Assembly (NCBI GenBank): GCA_023395695.1
Contig: JAEWYJ010000218.1
Coordinates: forward strand, 1 to 9,616
Source of the DNA: Bacillota bacterium
GTDB taxonomy: Bacteria > Bacillota > Clostridia > Oscillospirales > Ruminococcaceae
Direction of reading: 5' to 3'
Length of the DNA stretch: 9,616 bases
In this document: in pieces, positions 1 through 6,893 of the stretch
Numbering within the stretch: the first letter of the stretch is position 1
How the letters are laid out: each line of letters opens with the position of its first letter
Translations under genes and position numbers: made by a program
Notes under the pieces: model-generated
Told to the model about the DNA's origin: nothing
The model's input: only the letters and a program-made list of their open reading frames with translations
Databases searched by the model: none

Positions 1-182
<182 letters not shown>

Positions 183-228
183 TCATATTGTAACCTAAAA
201 GGCCCAGCCTGTAAAGAATCATTATTAA

Positions 229-255
229 AGATGGCAGCCATTACAGCTGCCATCT
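229..255 (-). terminator. Possible weak terminator or attenuator between dnaK and dnaJ
   Basis: A perfect 10-bp inverted repeat (229-238 with 246-255, 7-base loop) lies in the dnaK-dnaJ spacer. Read on the minus strand, the stem is followed by TTTAATAATGATT, which is U-rich but interrupted. It therefore looks more like a partial terminator or an RNA-processing/stabilising hairpin than a full stop. The expected effect is less dnaJ than dnaK message. The hairpin is seen directly; the function is inferred. Confidence 0.5.
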
Positions 256-294
256 CCTAAAGTCTATCTTATTGTCGGGCTCACAGCGGACGTC

Positions 295-2124
295 TTACTT
301 GTCGTCGTCGCTGACTTCTTCGTATTCAGCTTCTACGACGTCATCGTCGCCCTTCTGGTCAGCAGACTGCTGTTCCGCAGTCTGTTCCTGAGCGGTCTGT
401 TCGTACATTTTCTGAGCGATCGGATATAAAGCTTCGTTTAATTCTTCGATGGCTTTATTGATTGCCTCAACGTCTTCGCCTTCACCTGCGGTCTTAACCT
501 TATCAATGGCGGCGGTTACCTTGCTCTTTTCATCGTCGGTAATCTTGCCTTCCATGTCCTTCAGAGACTGTTCTGCCTGGTAAGCAGTGGAGTCTGCGTT
601 GTTCTTGGCTTCGATCAGGTCTTTTGCTTTTTTATCTTCAGCTGCGTGCTGTTCAGCTTCTTTTACAGCCTTGTCGATATCATCTTCACTCATGTTGGTG
701 GTCGATTTGATCACAACATTCTGAGATTTGCCGGTGCCTAAGTCCTTGGCAGATACGTTGACAATACCGTTGGCGTCAATATCAAAGGTAACTTCGATCT
801 GTGGAATACCACGTCTTGCAGCCGGGATACCGGTTAACTGGAAACGGCCCAGAGTCTTGTTGCCAGAAGCCATTTCACGTTCACCCTGTAATACATGGAT
901 ATCTACAGCGGTCTGGTTGTCAGCAGCGGTAGAGAATACCTGGCTCTTCTTGGTCGGGATGGTGGTGTTGCGGTCGATAATCTTGGTAAACACGCCGCCC
1001 ATCGTCTCAATACCCAGCGACAGCGGGGTCACGTCGAGCAGCAGCAGGCCCTTAACGTCACCGCCGAGCACACCGCCCTGAATGGCCGCGCCCACCGCGA
1101 CACATTCGTCGGGGTTAATGCCCTTGAACGGCTCTTTGCCAATAAAGCTTTTAACGGCGTCAAGCACGGCGGGAATTCTCGAAGAGCCGCCGACCATGAG
1201 CACCTTATCGATCTGCGACGTCGAAAGGCCCGAGTCGGAGAGCGCCTGCTTAAGCGGCCCCATCGTGGCTGCGACCAGATCGGCGGTCAGTTCGTTAAAC
1301 TTTGCACGGGTAATGGACATATCCAAATGCTTCGGGCCGGTGGCATCGGCGGTGATAAACGGCAGGTTAACCTGCGCGGTCGTCACGCCCGAAAGCTCAA
1401 TTTTAGCTTTCTCAGCTGCTTCTTTTAAACGCTGCATCGCCATTTTATCCTGCGCGAGGTCGATGCCGCTTTCATTTTTGAAGGTGTCGGCCATATACTT
1501 GATGACACGGTCGTCAAAATCGTCGCCGCCCAGACGGTTGTTGCCCGCGGTTGCGAGAACCTCCTGCACGCCATCGCCCATCTCAATAATCGAGACGTCA
1601 AAGGTGCCGCCGCCAAGGTCATAAACCATGACCTTCTGGTCGTTTTCTTTGTCAACACCATAGGCCAGCGCCGCCGCAGTCGGCTCGTTGATAATACGCT
1701 TGACGTCCAAGCCCGCAATGCGGCCCGCATCCTTGGTAGCCTGACGTTGCGCGTCGGTAAAGTAAGCCGGAACGGTGATGACCGCCTCAGTAACGGTCTG
1801 CCCCAGATAAGCCTCAGCGTCGGTCTTGAGCTTTTGAAGCACCATGGCCGAAATTTCCTGCGGGGTGTATTTTTTGCCGTCGATAGCGACGTTATAGTCC
1901 GAGCCCATCTTACGCTTGATTGAGCTGATGGTTCTGTCCGGGTTGGTAATAGCCTGACGCTTTGCAACCTGGCCGACCATACGCTCGCCGGTTTTAGAAA
2001 ACGCGACGACCGACGGTGTGGTTCTGCCGCCCTCGGCGTTGGCAATAACGACCGGCTCGCCGCCTTCCATAACGGCGACGCAAGAGTTGGTGGTTCCAAG
2101 GTCAATGCCGATAATCTTTCCCAT
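295..2124 (-). CDS. dnaK: Molecular chaperone DnaK (Hsp70)
   Basis: ATP-dependent Hsp70 chaperone that binds exposed hydrophobic peptides and cycles with DnaJ and GrpE in the cytoplasm. The product is 609 residues, a normal length for Bacillota. The nucleotide-binding domain has the phosphate-1 loop GIDLGTTNS (residues 6-14), the phosphate-2 motif [10 protein letters not shown] (169-178) and the adenosine motif VGGSSRIP (311-318). The interdomain linker [11 protein letters not shown] is at 364-374, followed by the beta substrate-binding domain, the helical lid and the acidic tail ending [17 protein letters not shown]. The segment that Gram-negative DnaKs carry after IKRxMG is absent, as in Gram-positive DnaKs. 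The frame is open to 2163, but the ATG at 2122-2124 begins the conserved [10 protein letters not shown] and follows a strong AGGAGGAA, so that start was chosen. Codon use changes sharply around 940-990 (see findings). Confidence 0.97.
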   Translation of the reverse strand: MGKIIGIDLGTTNSCVAVMEGGEPVVIANAEGGRTTPSVVAFSKTGERMVGQVAKRQAITNPDRTISSIKRKMGSDYNVAIDGKKYTPQEISAMVLQKLKTDAEAYLGQTVTEAVITVPAYFTDAQRQATKDAGRIAGLDVKRIINEPTAAALAYGVDKENDQKVMVYDLGGGTFDVSIIEMGDGVQEVLATAGNNRLGGDDFDDRVIKYMADTFKNESGIDLAQDKMAMQRLKEAAEKAKIELSGVTTAQVNLPFITADATGPKHLDMSITRAKFNELTADLVAATMGPLKQALSDSGLSTSQIDKVLMVGGSSRIPAVLDAVKSFIGKEPFKGINPDECVAVGAAIQGGVLGGDVKGLLLLDVTPLSLGIETMGGVFTKIIDRNTTIPTKKSQVFSTAADNQTAVDIHVLQGEREMASGNKTLGRFQLTGIPAARRGIPQIEVTFDIDANGIVNVSAKDLGTGKSQNVVIKSTTNMSEDDIDKAVKEAEQHAAEDKKAKDLIEAKNNADSTAYQAEQSLKDMEGKITDDEKSKVTAAIDKVKTAGEGEDVEAINKAIEELNEALYPIAQKMYEQTAQEQTAEQQSADQKGDDDVVEAEYEEVSDDDK

Positions 2125-2165
2125 AATAATTTCCTCCTCAATATATCTCAGATACGTATACAAAA

Positions 2166-2195
2166 TTCAGGTTATCTGAAACGGCTTGTCGCCGT
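2166..2195 (-). other. Two adjacent small hairpins in the grpE-dnaK spacer
   Basis: Two perfect 5-bp stems with 5-base loops sit side by side: 2166-2170 with 2176-2180, and 2181-2185 with 2191-2195. On the minus strand the promoter-distal one is followed by TTTTG. They could modulate RNA stability or weakly attenuate transcription ahead of dnaK. Stems this short can arise by chance. Confidence 0.3.
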
Positions 2196-2235
2196 GCTCA
2201 AATCGTTTTTTCAAGAATGCCCTGCGCACGCGGCC

Positions 2236-2823
2236 CTAATTGGCAACCTTGACCATTGCATGGCGGATAATGCGGTCCCCCAGCCGGTAGCCCTTTTGAA
2301 AAACCTCCGCCACAGTCTGGGCCTCTAAGCCGTCATCCTCAACGTGCATAACTGCGTTGTGCTGGTTGGGGTCAAAGGCGTCGCCCGGGTCTCCGAATTT
2401 TTCAACCTTGAGCTTTAAAAAAGCATCCACCAGCGACTGGTAGGTCAGCTCGGTGCCCCTTTTGTACTCAGCGTCGGCGCATTCGGCGGCCAGTGCCCGT
2501 TCAAAGTTGTCGGCGACGGCCAGAAATGCGGTGGCAGCGGCAGCGGTCGCTTCCGGATAGACGGCATCGCGCTCGCGCTGGCTGCGTTTTCTGAAGTTGT
2601 CGTACTCCGCCATCAGCCGCAGATATTTATCATTGAGCGCCGCGTAATCATCCTGCAGCTTTTCAAGCTCGGTTTTCGCCGGCGTCCGCTCCTGTTTGTC
2701 GCATTTGGCCTCCTCGGTTTTGCCCTCGGCAGCGGCATTGGCGGCCTCGGATGTGTTGGCAGGACCGGTGTTCTGCTCCATCTCGTCAGCCTGCTGCGGC
2801 GTGACCTGCTCCTTGTCTGACAT
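2236..2823 (-). CDS. grpE: Nucleotide exchange factor GrpE
   Basis: GrpE releases ADP from DnaK and so resets the chaperone cycle; it also acts as a thermosensor in studied bacteria. The 195-residue protein has a disordered, charged and Ala/Gln/Glu-rich head (residues 1-48). A long alpha-helix follows, including the signature RLMAEYDNFRKRSQRE (69-84) and the DNFERAL segment (105-111). The C-terminal beta domain has DPNQHNAVMH (151-160) and ends with FQKGYRLGDRIIRHAMVKV (175-193), where GrpE touches the DnaK ATPase domain. The ATG at 2821-2823 is preceded by GGAGGG at good spacing. It lies 79 bases after hrcA and 111 bases before dnaK in the same operon. All family landmarks are present and length is normal. 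Confidence 0.97.
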   Translation of the reverse strand: MSDKEQVTPQQADEMEQNTGPANTSEAANAAAEGKTEEAKCDKQERTPAKTELEKLQDDYAALNDKYLRLMAEYDNFRKRSQRERDAVYPEATAAAATAFLAVADNFERALAAECADAEYKRGTELTYQSLVDAFLKLKVEKFGDPGDAFDPNQHNAVMHVEDDGLEAQTVAEVFQKGYRLGDRIIRHAMVKVAN

Positions 2824-2843
2824 GTGGTTTCCCTCCGATTTAT

Positions 2844-2897
2844 CATTTTAAAATGGCCGCTTGGCTCCGCCTTGGCGGTGACCGCCGAATATGGCCA
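2844..2897 (-). other. Inverted repeats in the hrcA-grpE spacer
   Basis: The spacer holds a 12-base perfect palindrome (2844-2855, CATTTTAAAATG) just upstream of the grpE ribosome binding site. It also has a 5-bp stem with a 3-base loop (2874-2878 with 2882-2886), enclosed by a second pair (2854-2858 with 2893-2897). In Bacillus subtilis the heat-shock operon transcript is known to be processed between hrcA and grpE; these repeats could serve a similar role here. The repeats are seen; the role is inferred. Confidence 0.35.
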
Positions 2898-2902
2898 ACA
2901 GA

Positions 2903-3928
2903 TTAGGCATTATATGTCTCGCTTAAAAGCTTGCCGAGCGTCTGGGCAAAGTATTCCAGGTGCGGTATCAGCCCCGCGTAATCCATTCGCGTCGGGCCGA
3001 TAATGCCGATGGCGCCGGCAGCACTCTGGCCGATATTATAGCGCGCAACAATCACCGAGCTGTCGGCCAGCTGGCTGGTTGCGGATTCGTGACCGATCAT
3101 AATTTGTACCGGTGCGCCGGAATCGCCAATCAGCTCCAGCATTTCGCGGCGGCGGCCGATGAAGCTCAGCAGGTCGTAGGCGCCGGACGTAAGCTCTGCA
3201 TATTCAAGCAGATTGATCACGCCCTTTGAAAAATACTGCCCCTCGTTAATCTCCCGCACCAGATCGTACAATGCGGCGAAAACCGGCATAAACAGCCGCG
3301 CATAATCGCCCAGAGAAACGCTGACCGCACTGATGTAGGATGTCGTAATATCCTCAAGGCTGCGTCCCACCAGCTGAGTATCGGCAAAGCTGATAAAAAA
3401 ATCGATGATTGGCTGGGTGACGTTAAAATCGACCCGGCAAACCTTATTTTTAATAACGCCGGACGACGCGATGAGCAAAATAACCACTGTGCGCGGGCCC
3501 GCGGGAATAATCTCAATACGGCGCACCGTTACGGTGGCGGGAATCATCGTCGTCGAAATGGTTGCAAGCCTTGTCACCTCAGCCAGCGCAACGGCGGCAT
3601 CCTCCAAAAGCTGGTCGGGGTCGGCGTTTCTGACATTGAACAGCGCATCAATCTCGGCACGCTCGGCAGCGGTCAGCGGACGGGTTTTCATCATCTCGTC
3701 AACATAAAGGCGGTAGCCCATGTGAGTTGGAACTCTGCCGGAGGAGGTGTGGGGCTGCTCCAAATAGCCCGCCTCTTCAAGCGCGACCATATCGTTGCGG
3801 ATAGTTGCGGAGGAAACGGCATTGTGCATGGCATGCGCCACATATTTAGAGCCTACCGGTTCTCCCGTGCGAATAAACTGTTCGACAACCGCTTCGAGAA
3901 TCAGCATTTTACGTTGATCCAGCGCCAT
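2903..3928 (-). CDS. hrcA: Heat-inducible transcription repressor HrcA
   Basis: HrcA binds the CIRCE operator and represses class I heat-shock genes (this operon and usually groESL); its activity depends on the GroE chaperonin in studied species. The 341-residue product matches the family length. The N-terminal winged-helix domain (about residues 1-75) includes GEPVGSKYVA, the recognition-helix stretch SSATIRNDMVALEEAGYL and the conserved wing TSSGRVPTHMGYRLYVD. The GAF-like dimerisation part follows, with the C-terminal GPTRMDYAGLIPHLEYFAQTL motif. The ATG at 3926-3928 is preceded by AAGGGGGG, a slightly non-standard Shine-Dalgarno. It is the first gene of the operon, about 45 bases downstream of a perfect CIRCE, so it is expected to repress itself. 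No defects are visible. Confidence 0.97.
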   Translation of the reverse strand: MALDQRKMLILEAVVEQFIRTGEPVGSKYVAHAMHNAVSSATIRNDMVALEEAGYLEQPHTSSGRVPTHMGYRLYVDEMMKTRPLTAAERAEIDALFNVRNADPDQLLEDAAVALAEVTRLATISTTMIPATVTVRRIEIIPAGPRTVVILLIASSGVIKNKVCRVDFNVTQPIIDFFISFADTQLVGRSLEDITTSYISAVSVSLGDYARLFMPVFAALYDLVREINEGQYFSKGVINLLEYAELTSGAYDLLSFIGRRREMLELIGDSGAPVQIMIGHESATSQLADSSVIVARYNIGQSAAGAIGIIGPTRMDYAGLIPHLEYFAQTLGKLLSETYNA

Positions 3929-3974
3929 GGGTAACCCCCCTTTATCCGGGTGCGAATTGCCCTTATTTTCTTGT

Positions 3975-4001
3975 TTAGCACTCTTATATCTTGAGTGCTA
4001 A
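3975..4001 (-). promoter_or_regulatory. CIRCE operator (HrcA binding site)
   Basis: The sequence is a perfect match to the CIRCE consensus: TTAGCACTC (3975-3983), a 9-base spacer, and GAGTGCTAA (3993-4001). Being an inverted repeat it reads the same on both strands. It lies directly downstream of the -10 element of the hrcA promoter and overlaps the expected start of transcription, the usual position for repression by HrcA. Confidence 0.98.
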
Positions 4002-4005
4002 CTGT

Positions 4006-4034
4006 ACTTTATCATTATCGTCCCGCATTGTCAA
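4006..4034 (-). promoter_or_regulatory. Sigma-A-type promoter of the hrcA-grpE-dnaK-dnaJ operon
   Basis: On the minus strand there is a perfect -35 TTGACA (4029-4034), a 17-base spacer, and a -10 TAAAGT (4006-4011, 4 of 6 matches to TATAAT). The CIRCE operator begins 4 bases further on, which supports this being the functional promoter. No sigma-B-type or CtsR-type element is evident nearby. Confidence 0.75.
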
Positions 4035-4047
4035 GGGCTTTCATAAA

Positions 4048-4242
4048 TTATTTACATTGTTCGCAAATAATATAAGAAGATACCGGGCCGACGATTTTCG
4101 GCGCGGCATCTTCCCGCTGTAGCATTATTTTCTGCAGTTCTAAAACTGCCGCTTTTGTCGACGCTGTAAAAAAATTCAGGATATATTTTTCTCTGCCACA
4201 CGGCTGCCAACCGCCGCAAGGCGTTGAATAGGATGCGGACAT
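4048..4242 (-). other. Doubtful small reading frame downstream of the trpS terminator
   Basis: An open frame of 64 codons starts at ATG 4240-4242 and ends at TAA 4048-4050. The predicted peptide begins MSASYSTPCGGWQPCG and ends VSSYIICEQCK, with two cysteine pairs (Cys9/Cys16 and a C-terminal CxxC). Several third positions are G/C as in the neighbouring genes. Against it: there is no Shine-Dalgarno before the ATG, the start abuts the terminator hairpin, and the open frame extends upstream into the 3' end of trpS in another phase. I do not recognise it. It may be a gene remnant or chance. The rest of the 4035-4243 spacer holds nothing else I can support. Confidence 0.15.
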
Positions 4243-4243
4243 T

Positions 4244-4276
4244 AACGCCGCGCTCTGAGACCCAGAGCGCGGCGTT
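4244..4276 (-). terminator. Intrinsic terminator after trpS
   Basis: A perfect 14-bp, GC-rich inverted repeat (4244-4257 with 4263-4276, 5-base loop) begins about 10 bases after the trpS stop codon. The minus-strand tail is short (TTAATGT), so the U-tract is modest, but the stem is very stable. It marks the end of the gltX-to-trpS transcription unit and insulates the hrcA promoter downstream. Confidence 0.8.
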
Positions 4277-4285
4277 TTGAAGCTT

Positions 4286-5305
4286 TTAGAACGAAAAACC
4301 CATCTTTTTATAAACCTTGTCGCGGGTGCGCTGCGAAAAGCGCATAGCCTTCTGCGCCCCGTCGGTGTAACAGCTCTCAAGATATGCCCTGTCGGCCATC
4401 AGGCGGTCGAATTCCGCCTTGACCGGCGAAAGCGTGTCGGCCACCGTCTCACCGACCGCAACCTTAAAGTCGCCATAGCCCTTGCCCTCAAACTCAGCGC
4501 TGATCTCCGTGTCGCTCTTTTTGGTAAACGCCGAATAGATGGTCATAAGGTTTGCTATGCCTTCCTTGCCCTCGCCGCGGTAAATGCCGCTGCCCGAGTC
4601 GGTGACGGCGCTTTTAAACTTTTTGATAATCGTGTCACGCGAATCCAGCACCGCGACATAGGCCTTGGGGTTGGAATCGGACTTGCTCATTTTTTTTGTC
4701 GGCTCGGTCAGCGCCATAATCTTGGCGCCTGCTTTAGGGAACAGGCACTCCGGCATTGTGAACACATTGCCCATTACACCGTTCATGCGCTGCGCAATAT
4801 CGCGGGTCAGCTCAACATGCTGCCGCTGATCCTCGCCCACCGGCACATAGTGCGCCTGGTACAGCAGAATATCCGCCGCCATCAGCGTTGGGTAGGTGAA
4901 CAGTCCCGCATTGATATTATCGGCATAGCGGGCCGATTTATCCTTGAATTGCGTCATGCGCGACAGCTCGCCGAACTGGGTATAGCAGTTTAACGCCCAC
5001 ATCAGCTCGGCATGGTGCGGGTTGTGGCTCTGAATAAACACAATGCTGCGCTGTGGATCGACACCACAGGCCAGCAGCATCGCATAGGCCTCCAGCGTGT
5101 TTCTGCGCAGCACAGCGGGGTCCTGCCGCACGGTGGTGGCATGCAGGTTGGCGATCATGAACAGGCAGTTGTAATTTTCCTGAATTTCAGCCCAGTTCTT
5201 GACTGCACCAAGATAATTGCCGATTGTTATAAGCCCGGAGGGCTGAATGCCCGAAAGCACAATTTTTTTCTTTTCAGGGGCCTGCGTGCCGATTATTTCA
5301 GCCAT
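4286..5305 (-). CDS. trpS: Tryptophanyl-tRNA synthetase
   Basis: Class Ic aminoacyl-tRNA synthetase that joins tryptophan to tRNA-Trp using ATP. The 339-residue length is normal for bacterial TrpRS. The Rossmann core opens with KIVLSGIQPSG and the HIGH-equivalent TIGN (residues 27-30), continues through GELSRMTQFKDKSA and YPTLMAADILLY, and has the PVGEDQRQHVELTRDIA motif. The KMSKS loop is intact at 205-209. The frame is open to 5392, but the ATG at 5303-5305 follows AAGGGGGAG at good spacing and gives the family-typical N-terminus, so it was chosen. It is the last gene of the run after the aminotransferase (91-base gap) and is followed at once by a strong hairpin. No T-box leader is visible directly upstream. 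Confidence 0.97.
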   Translation of the reverse strand: MAEIIGTQAPEKKKIVLSGIQPSGLITIGNYLGAVKNWAEIQENYNCLFMIANLHATTVRQDPAVLRRNTLEAYAMLLACGVDPQRSIVFIQSHNPHHAELMWALNCYTQFGELSRMTQFKDKSARYADNINAGLFTYPTLMAADILLYQAHYVPVGEDQRQHVELTRDIAQRMNGVMGNVFTMPECLFPKAGAKIMALTEPTKKMSKSDSNPKAYVAVLDSRDTIIKKFKSAVTDSGSGIYRGEGKEGIANLMTIYSAFTKKSDTEISAEFEGKGYGDFKVAVGETVADTLSPVKAEFDRLMADRAYLESCYTDGAQKAMRFSQRTRDKVYKKMGFSF

Positions 5306-5396
5306 AGGTCTCCCCCTTTCTGATTGGTGCAAATTTGTTTTTGAGATTGGCAGAGCGGCAGTAAAACCGTTTGCCCGCCACAGACGAAGCAACTGT

Positions 5397-6587
5397 TTAT
5401 TTAAACCACTCGTAGGTCAGTCGGCCCAATATGTCCACACCCTTGACAATTTGCTCGTCGCTCGGGGTAGAATAATTCATTCTGAAGCCGTTGTTGGGCT
5501 TGTTGGCATCCACCGCAAACGCAACGCCCGGCACACAGTAAACGCCGCGCTTAATGCCCTCCTGCACGAAGGGGTAGGCATCCATACCCTCAGGCAAAAA
5601 CGCCATCACAAACAGTCCGCCCTCCGGCCGGTTAAAGGTGACCGACGGATGAAACTTTTTCTCCATCTCCCCAAGCATAATATCGCACTTTCTGCGATAA
5701 ATTTCTCGGGTGTGTTCAATATGCGCATGGTAGTCATACCCGGTCATATATTCGTTGACAATGTACTGGAACAAAACGGTGGAGTGCACGTCGGTGCACT
5801 GCTTGGCAACGGTAAACCGGCTGGTAAGCGCCTTATTAAACACAACAAACCCCAGACGGAACGCCGGCGCCATCACCTTGGAAAAGCTGCCCGCATACAC
5901 AACCCGGCCGTCTGTATCCAGCGCCTTGATCGGCTTTTGACTTACCCCCGAAAAACGCAGCTCACTGTAGGGGTTATCCTCAAAGACCATCACATCGTAT
6001 TGCCGGCACAGCGCGTAGACCTTTTGCCGCTTTTCCTCGGACATGGTAATGCCGGTCGGGTTCTGAAAGCTGGGGATGGTATACAAAAAGCGCACGTTAT
6101 CGTTGGCTTTAAGCGCTTCTTCCAACGCCGCAATGCTGATGCCGTCGCTTTCTACCGGCACGCCAACCAGCCTGGCCCCATAGGAGCGGAAGGTGTTCAG
6201 GCAGCCGACAAAGGCGGGCTCTTCGGTCAGGATAACGTCGCCGCGGTTGACCAGCACCTTGGTGGTCAGATCCGCCGCCTGTTGCCCGCCGGAAACAATC
6301 AGCAGCTCATTTTCTTCAAAATTGATGCCCTCGACCTCGGCGAGATGTTTTTTCATCGTCTCGCGCAGCGGGGTATAGCCCTCCGACAGGCCGTATTGCA
6401 GCACCGAAACAGCGTTCTCCCTGAACGCCCGTGCGGTTATTTCGGCGATGGCATCGACGGGGAATGACTCGGACGAGGGATTGCCGCCACCGAACGCAAT
6501 CATATTAGGGTCCTTCGCCAGCTTAAAGAGCTCCCGGATAATAGAGCCCTGAACGCCATCCATATTGTCGGAAATCGTGTATTGCAT
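5397..6587 (-). CDS. PLP-dependent aminotransferase, class I/II (2-aminoadipate/aromatic aminotransferase-like)
   Basis: Fold-type I pyridoxal-phosphate aminotransferase of the group related to LysN/Aro8-type enzymes and to the C-terminal domains of MocR regulators; the exact substrate cannot be read from sequence. The product is 396 residues. Visible landmarks are GGGNPSSESFP near the N-terminus, the SGGQQAADL cofactor-phosphate loop, QNPTG with the PLP-contacting Asn (residue 176), FEDNPYSEL with Asp204 and Tyr207, and SFSKVMAPAFRLG with the Schiff-base lysine at 237 and a phosphate-binding Arg at 244. The N-terminal DNA-binding domain of MocR proteins is absent, so it is a free-standing enzyme. 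A GTG at 6594-6596 is in frame, but it overlaps the AGGAG; the ATG at 6585-6587 sits 8 bases after AGGAG and was chosen. It starts 19 bases after the ComFB-like gene, indicating co-transcription. Confidence 0.9.
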   Translation of the reverse strand: MQYTISDNMDGVQGSIIRELFKLAKDPNMIAFGGGNPSSESFPVDAIAEITARAFRENAVSVLQYGLSEGYTPLRETMKKHLAEVEGINFEENELLIVSGGQQAADLTTKVLVNRGDVILTEEPAFVGCLNTFRSYGARLVGVPVESDGISIAALEEALKANDNVRFLYTIPSFQNPTGITMSEEKRQKVYALCRQYDVMVFEDNPYSELRFSGVSQKPIKALDTDGRVVYAGSFSKVMAPAFRLGFVVFNKALTSRFTVAKQCTDVHSTVLFQYIVNEYMTGYDYHAHIEHTREIYRRKCDIMLGEMEKKFHPSVTFNRPEGGLFVMAFLPEGMDAYPFVQEGIKRGVYCVPGVAFAVDANKPNNGFRMNYSTPSDEQIVKGVDILGRLTYEWFK

Positions 6588-6606
6588 GCCAAACACTCCT
6601 TTAATT

Positions 6607-6870
6607 TTATTTACCGTGACGGGGCGACGCGCCGATCACCTGCATGGCGGCGGCTACCTGGCGGGTAATTTCGACCTCGTTGCTGTTGCCCAGCTGCTCC
6701 ACCTTGACAAACAGCGCGCCTGCGTCGCTCACAACATATTGCGGGGGCAGGTTATTAAGCGCCAGCGCGACTACGTCCTCGCGGCACCGGTCGCAGGTGC
6801 AGCCGGTGTGGTTTTTCCACAGTCTGTCCGTCTTGGCCTCCACGAGTGTTTCCATCACATTGCGATACAT
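6607..6870 (-). CDS. ComFB-domain protein (late competence development ComFB family)
   Basis: A small 87-residue cytoplasmic protein. It matches the ComFB family layout: a short N-terminal helix (MYRNVMETLVEAK), a zinc-type cysteine cluster CxCxxC at Cys24, Cys26 and Cys29, then the characteristic EDVVALALNNLPPQYVVSDAG and a final helix (EITRQVAAAMQVI). ComFB lies in the comF competence operon of Bacillus subtilis, with no firm role there; related proteins in cyanobacteria have been reported to bind cyclic dinucleotides. Here it sits in a synthetase/aminotransferase operon rather than with comFA/comFC. A TTG at 6877-6879 is in frame, but it is only about 3 bases from AGGAGA, so the ATG at 6868-6870, matching the family N-terminus, was chosen. 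It begins 23 bases after the gltX stop. Family assignment is fairly sure; function is not. Confidence 0.85.
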   Translation of the reverse strand: MYRNVMETLVEAKTDRLWKNHTGCTCDRCREDVVALALNNLPPQYVVSDAGALFVKVEQLGNSNEVEITRQVAAAMQVIGASPRHGK

Positions 6871-6893
6871 TGCGGTCAAGGTCTCCTAAGCGT

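Noticed and set aside
728..1624. Several long plus-strand frames and a minus-strand alternate frame (1425-2141) over dnaK
   Set aside because: Long antisense frames over dnaK are a known codon-bias artefact. The peptides are low-complexity and unlike real proteins, and dnaK itself is complete.
5247..6467. Plus-strand open frame of 406 codons antisense to the aminotransferase and the start of trpS
   Set aside because: Its phase mirrors the G/C-rich third positions of the minus-strand genes, it has no family-like motifs, and both genes opposite it are intact with clear catalytic residues.
6594..6596. GTG as start codon of the aminotransferase
   Set aside because: The GTG overlaps the AGGAG that would have to serve as its own ribosome binding site, while the ATG three codons on has ideal spacing.
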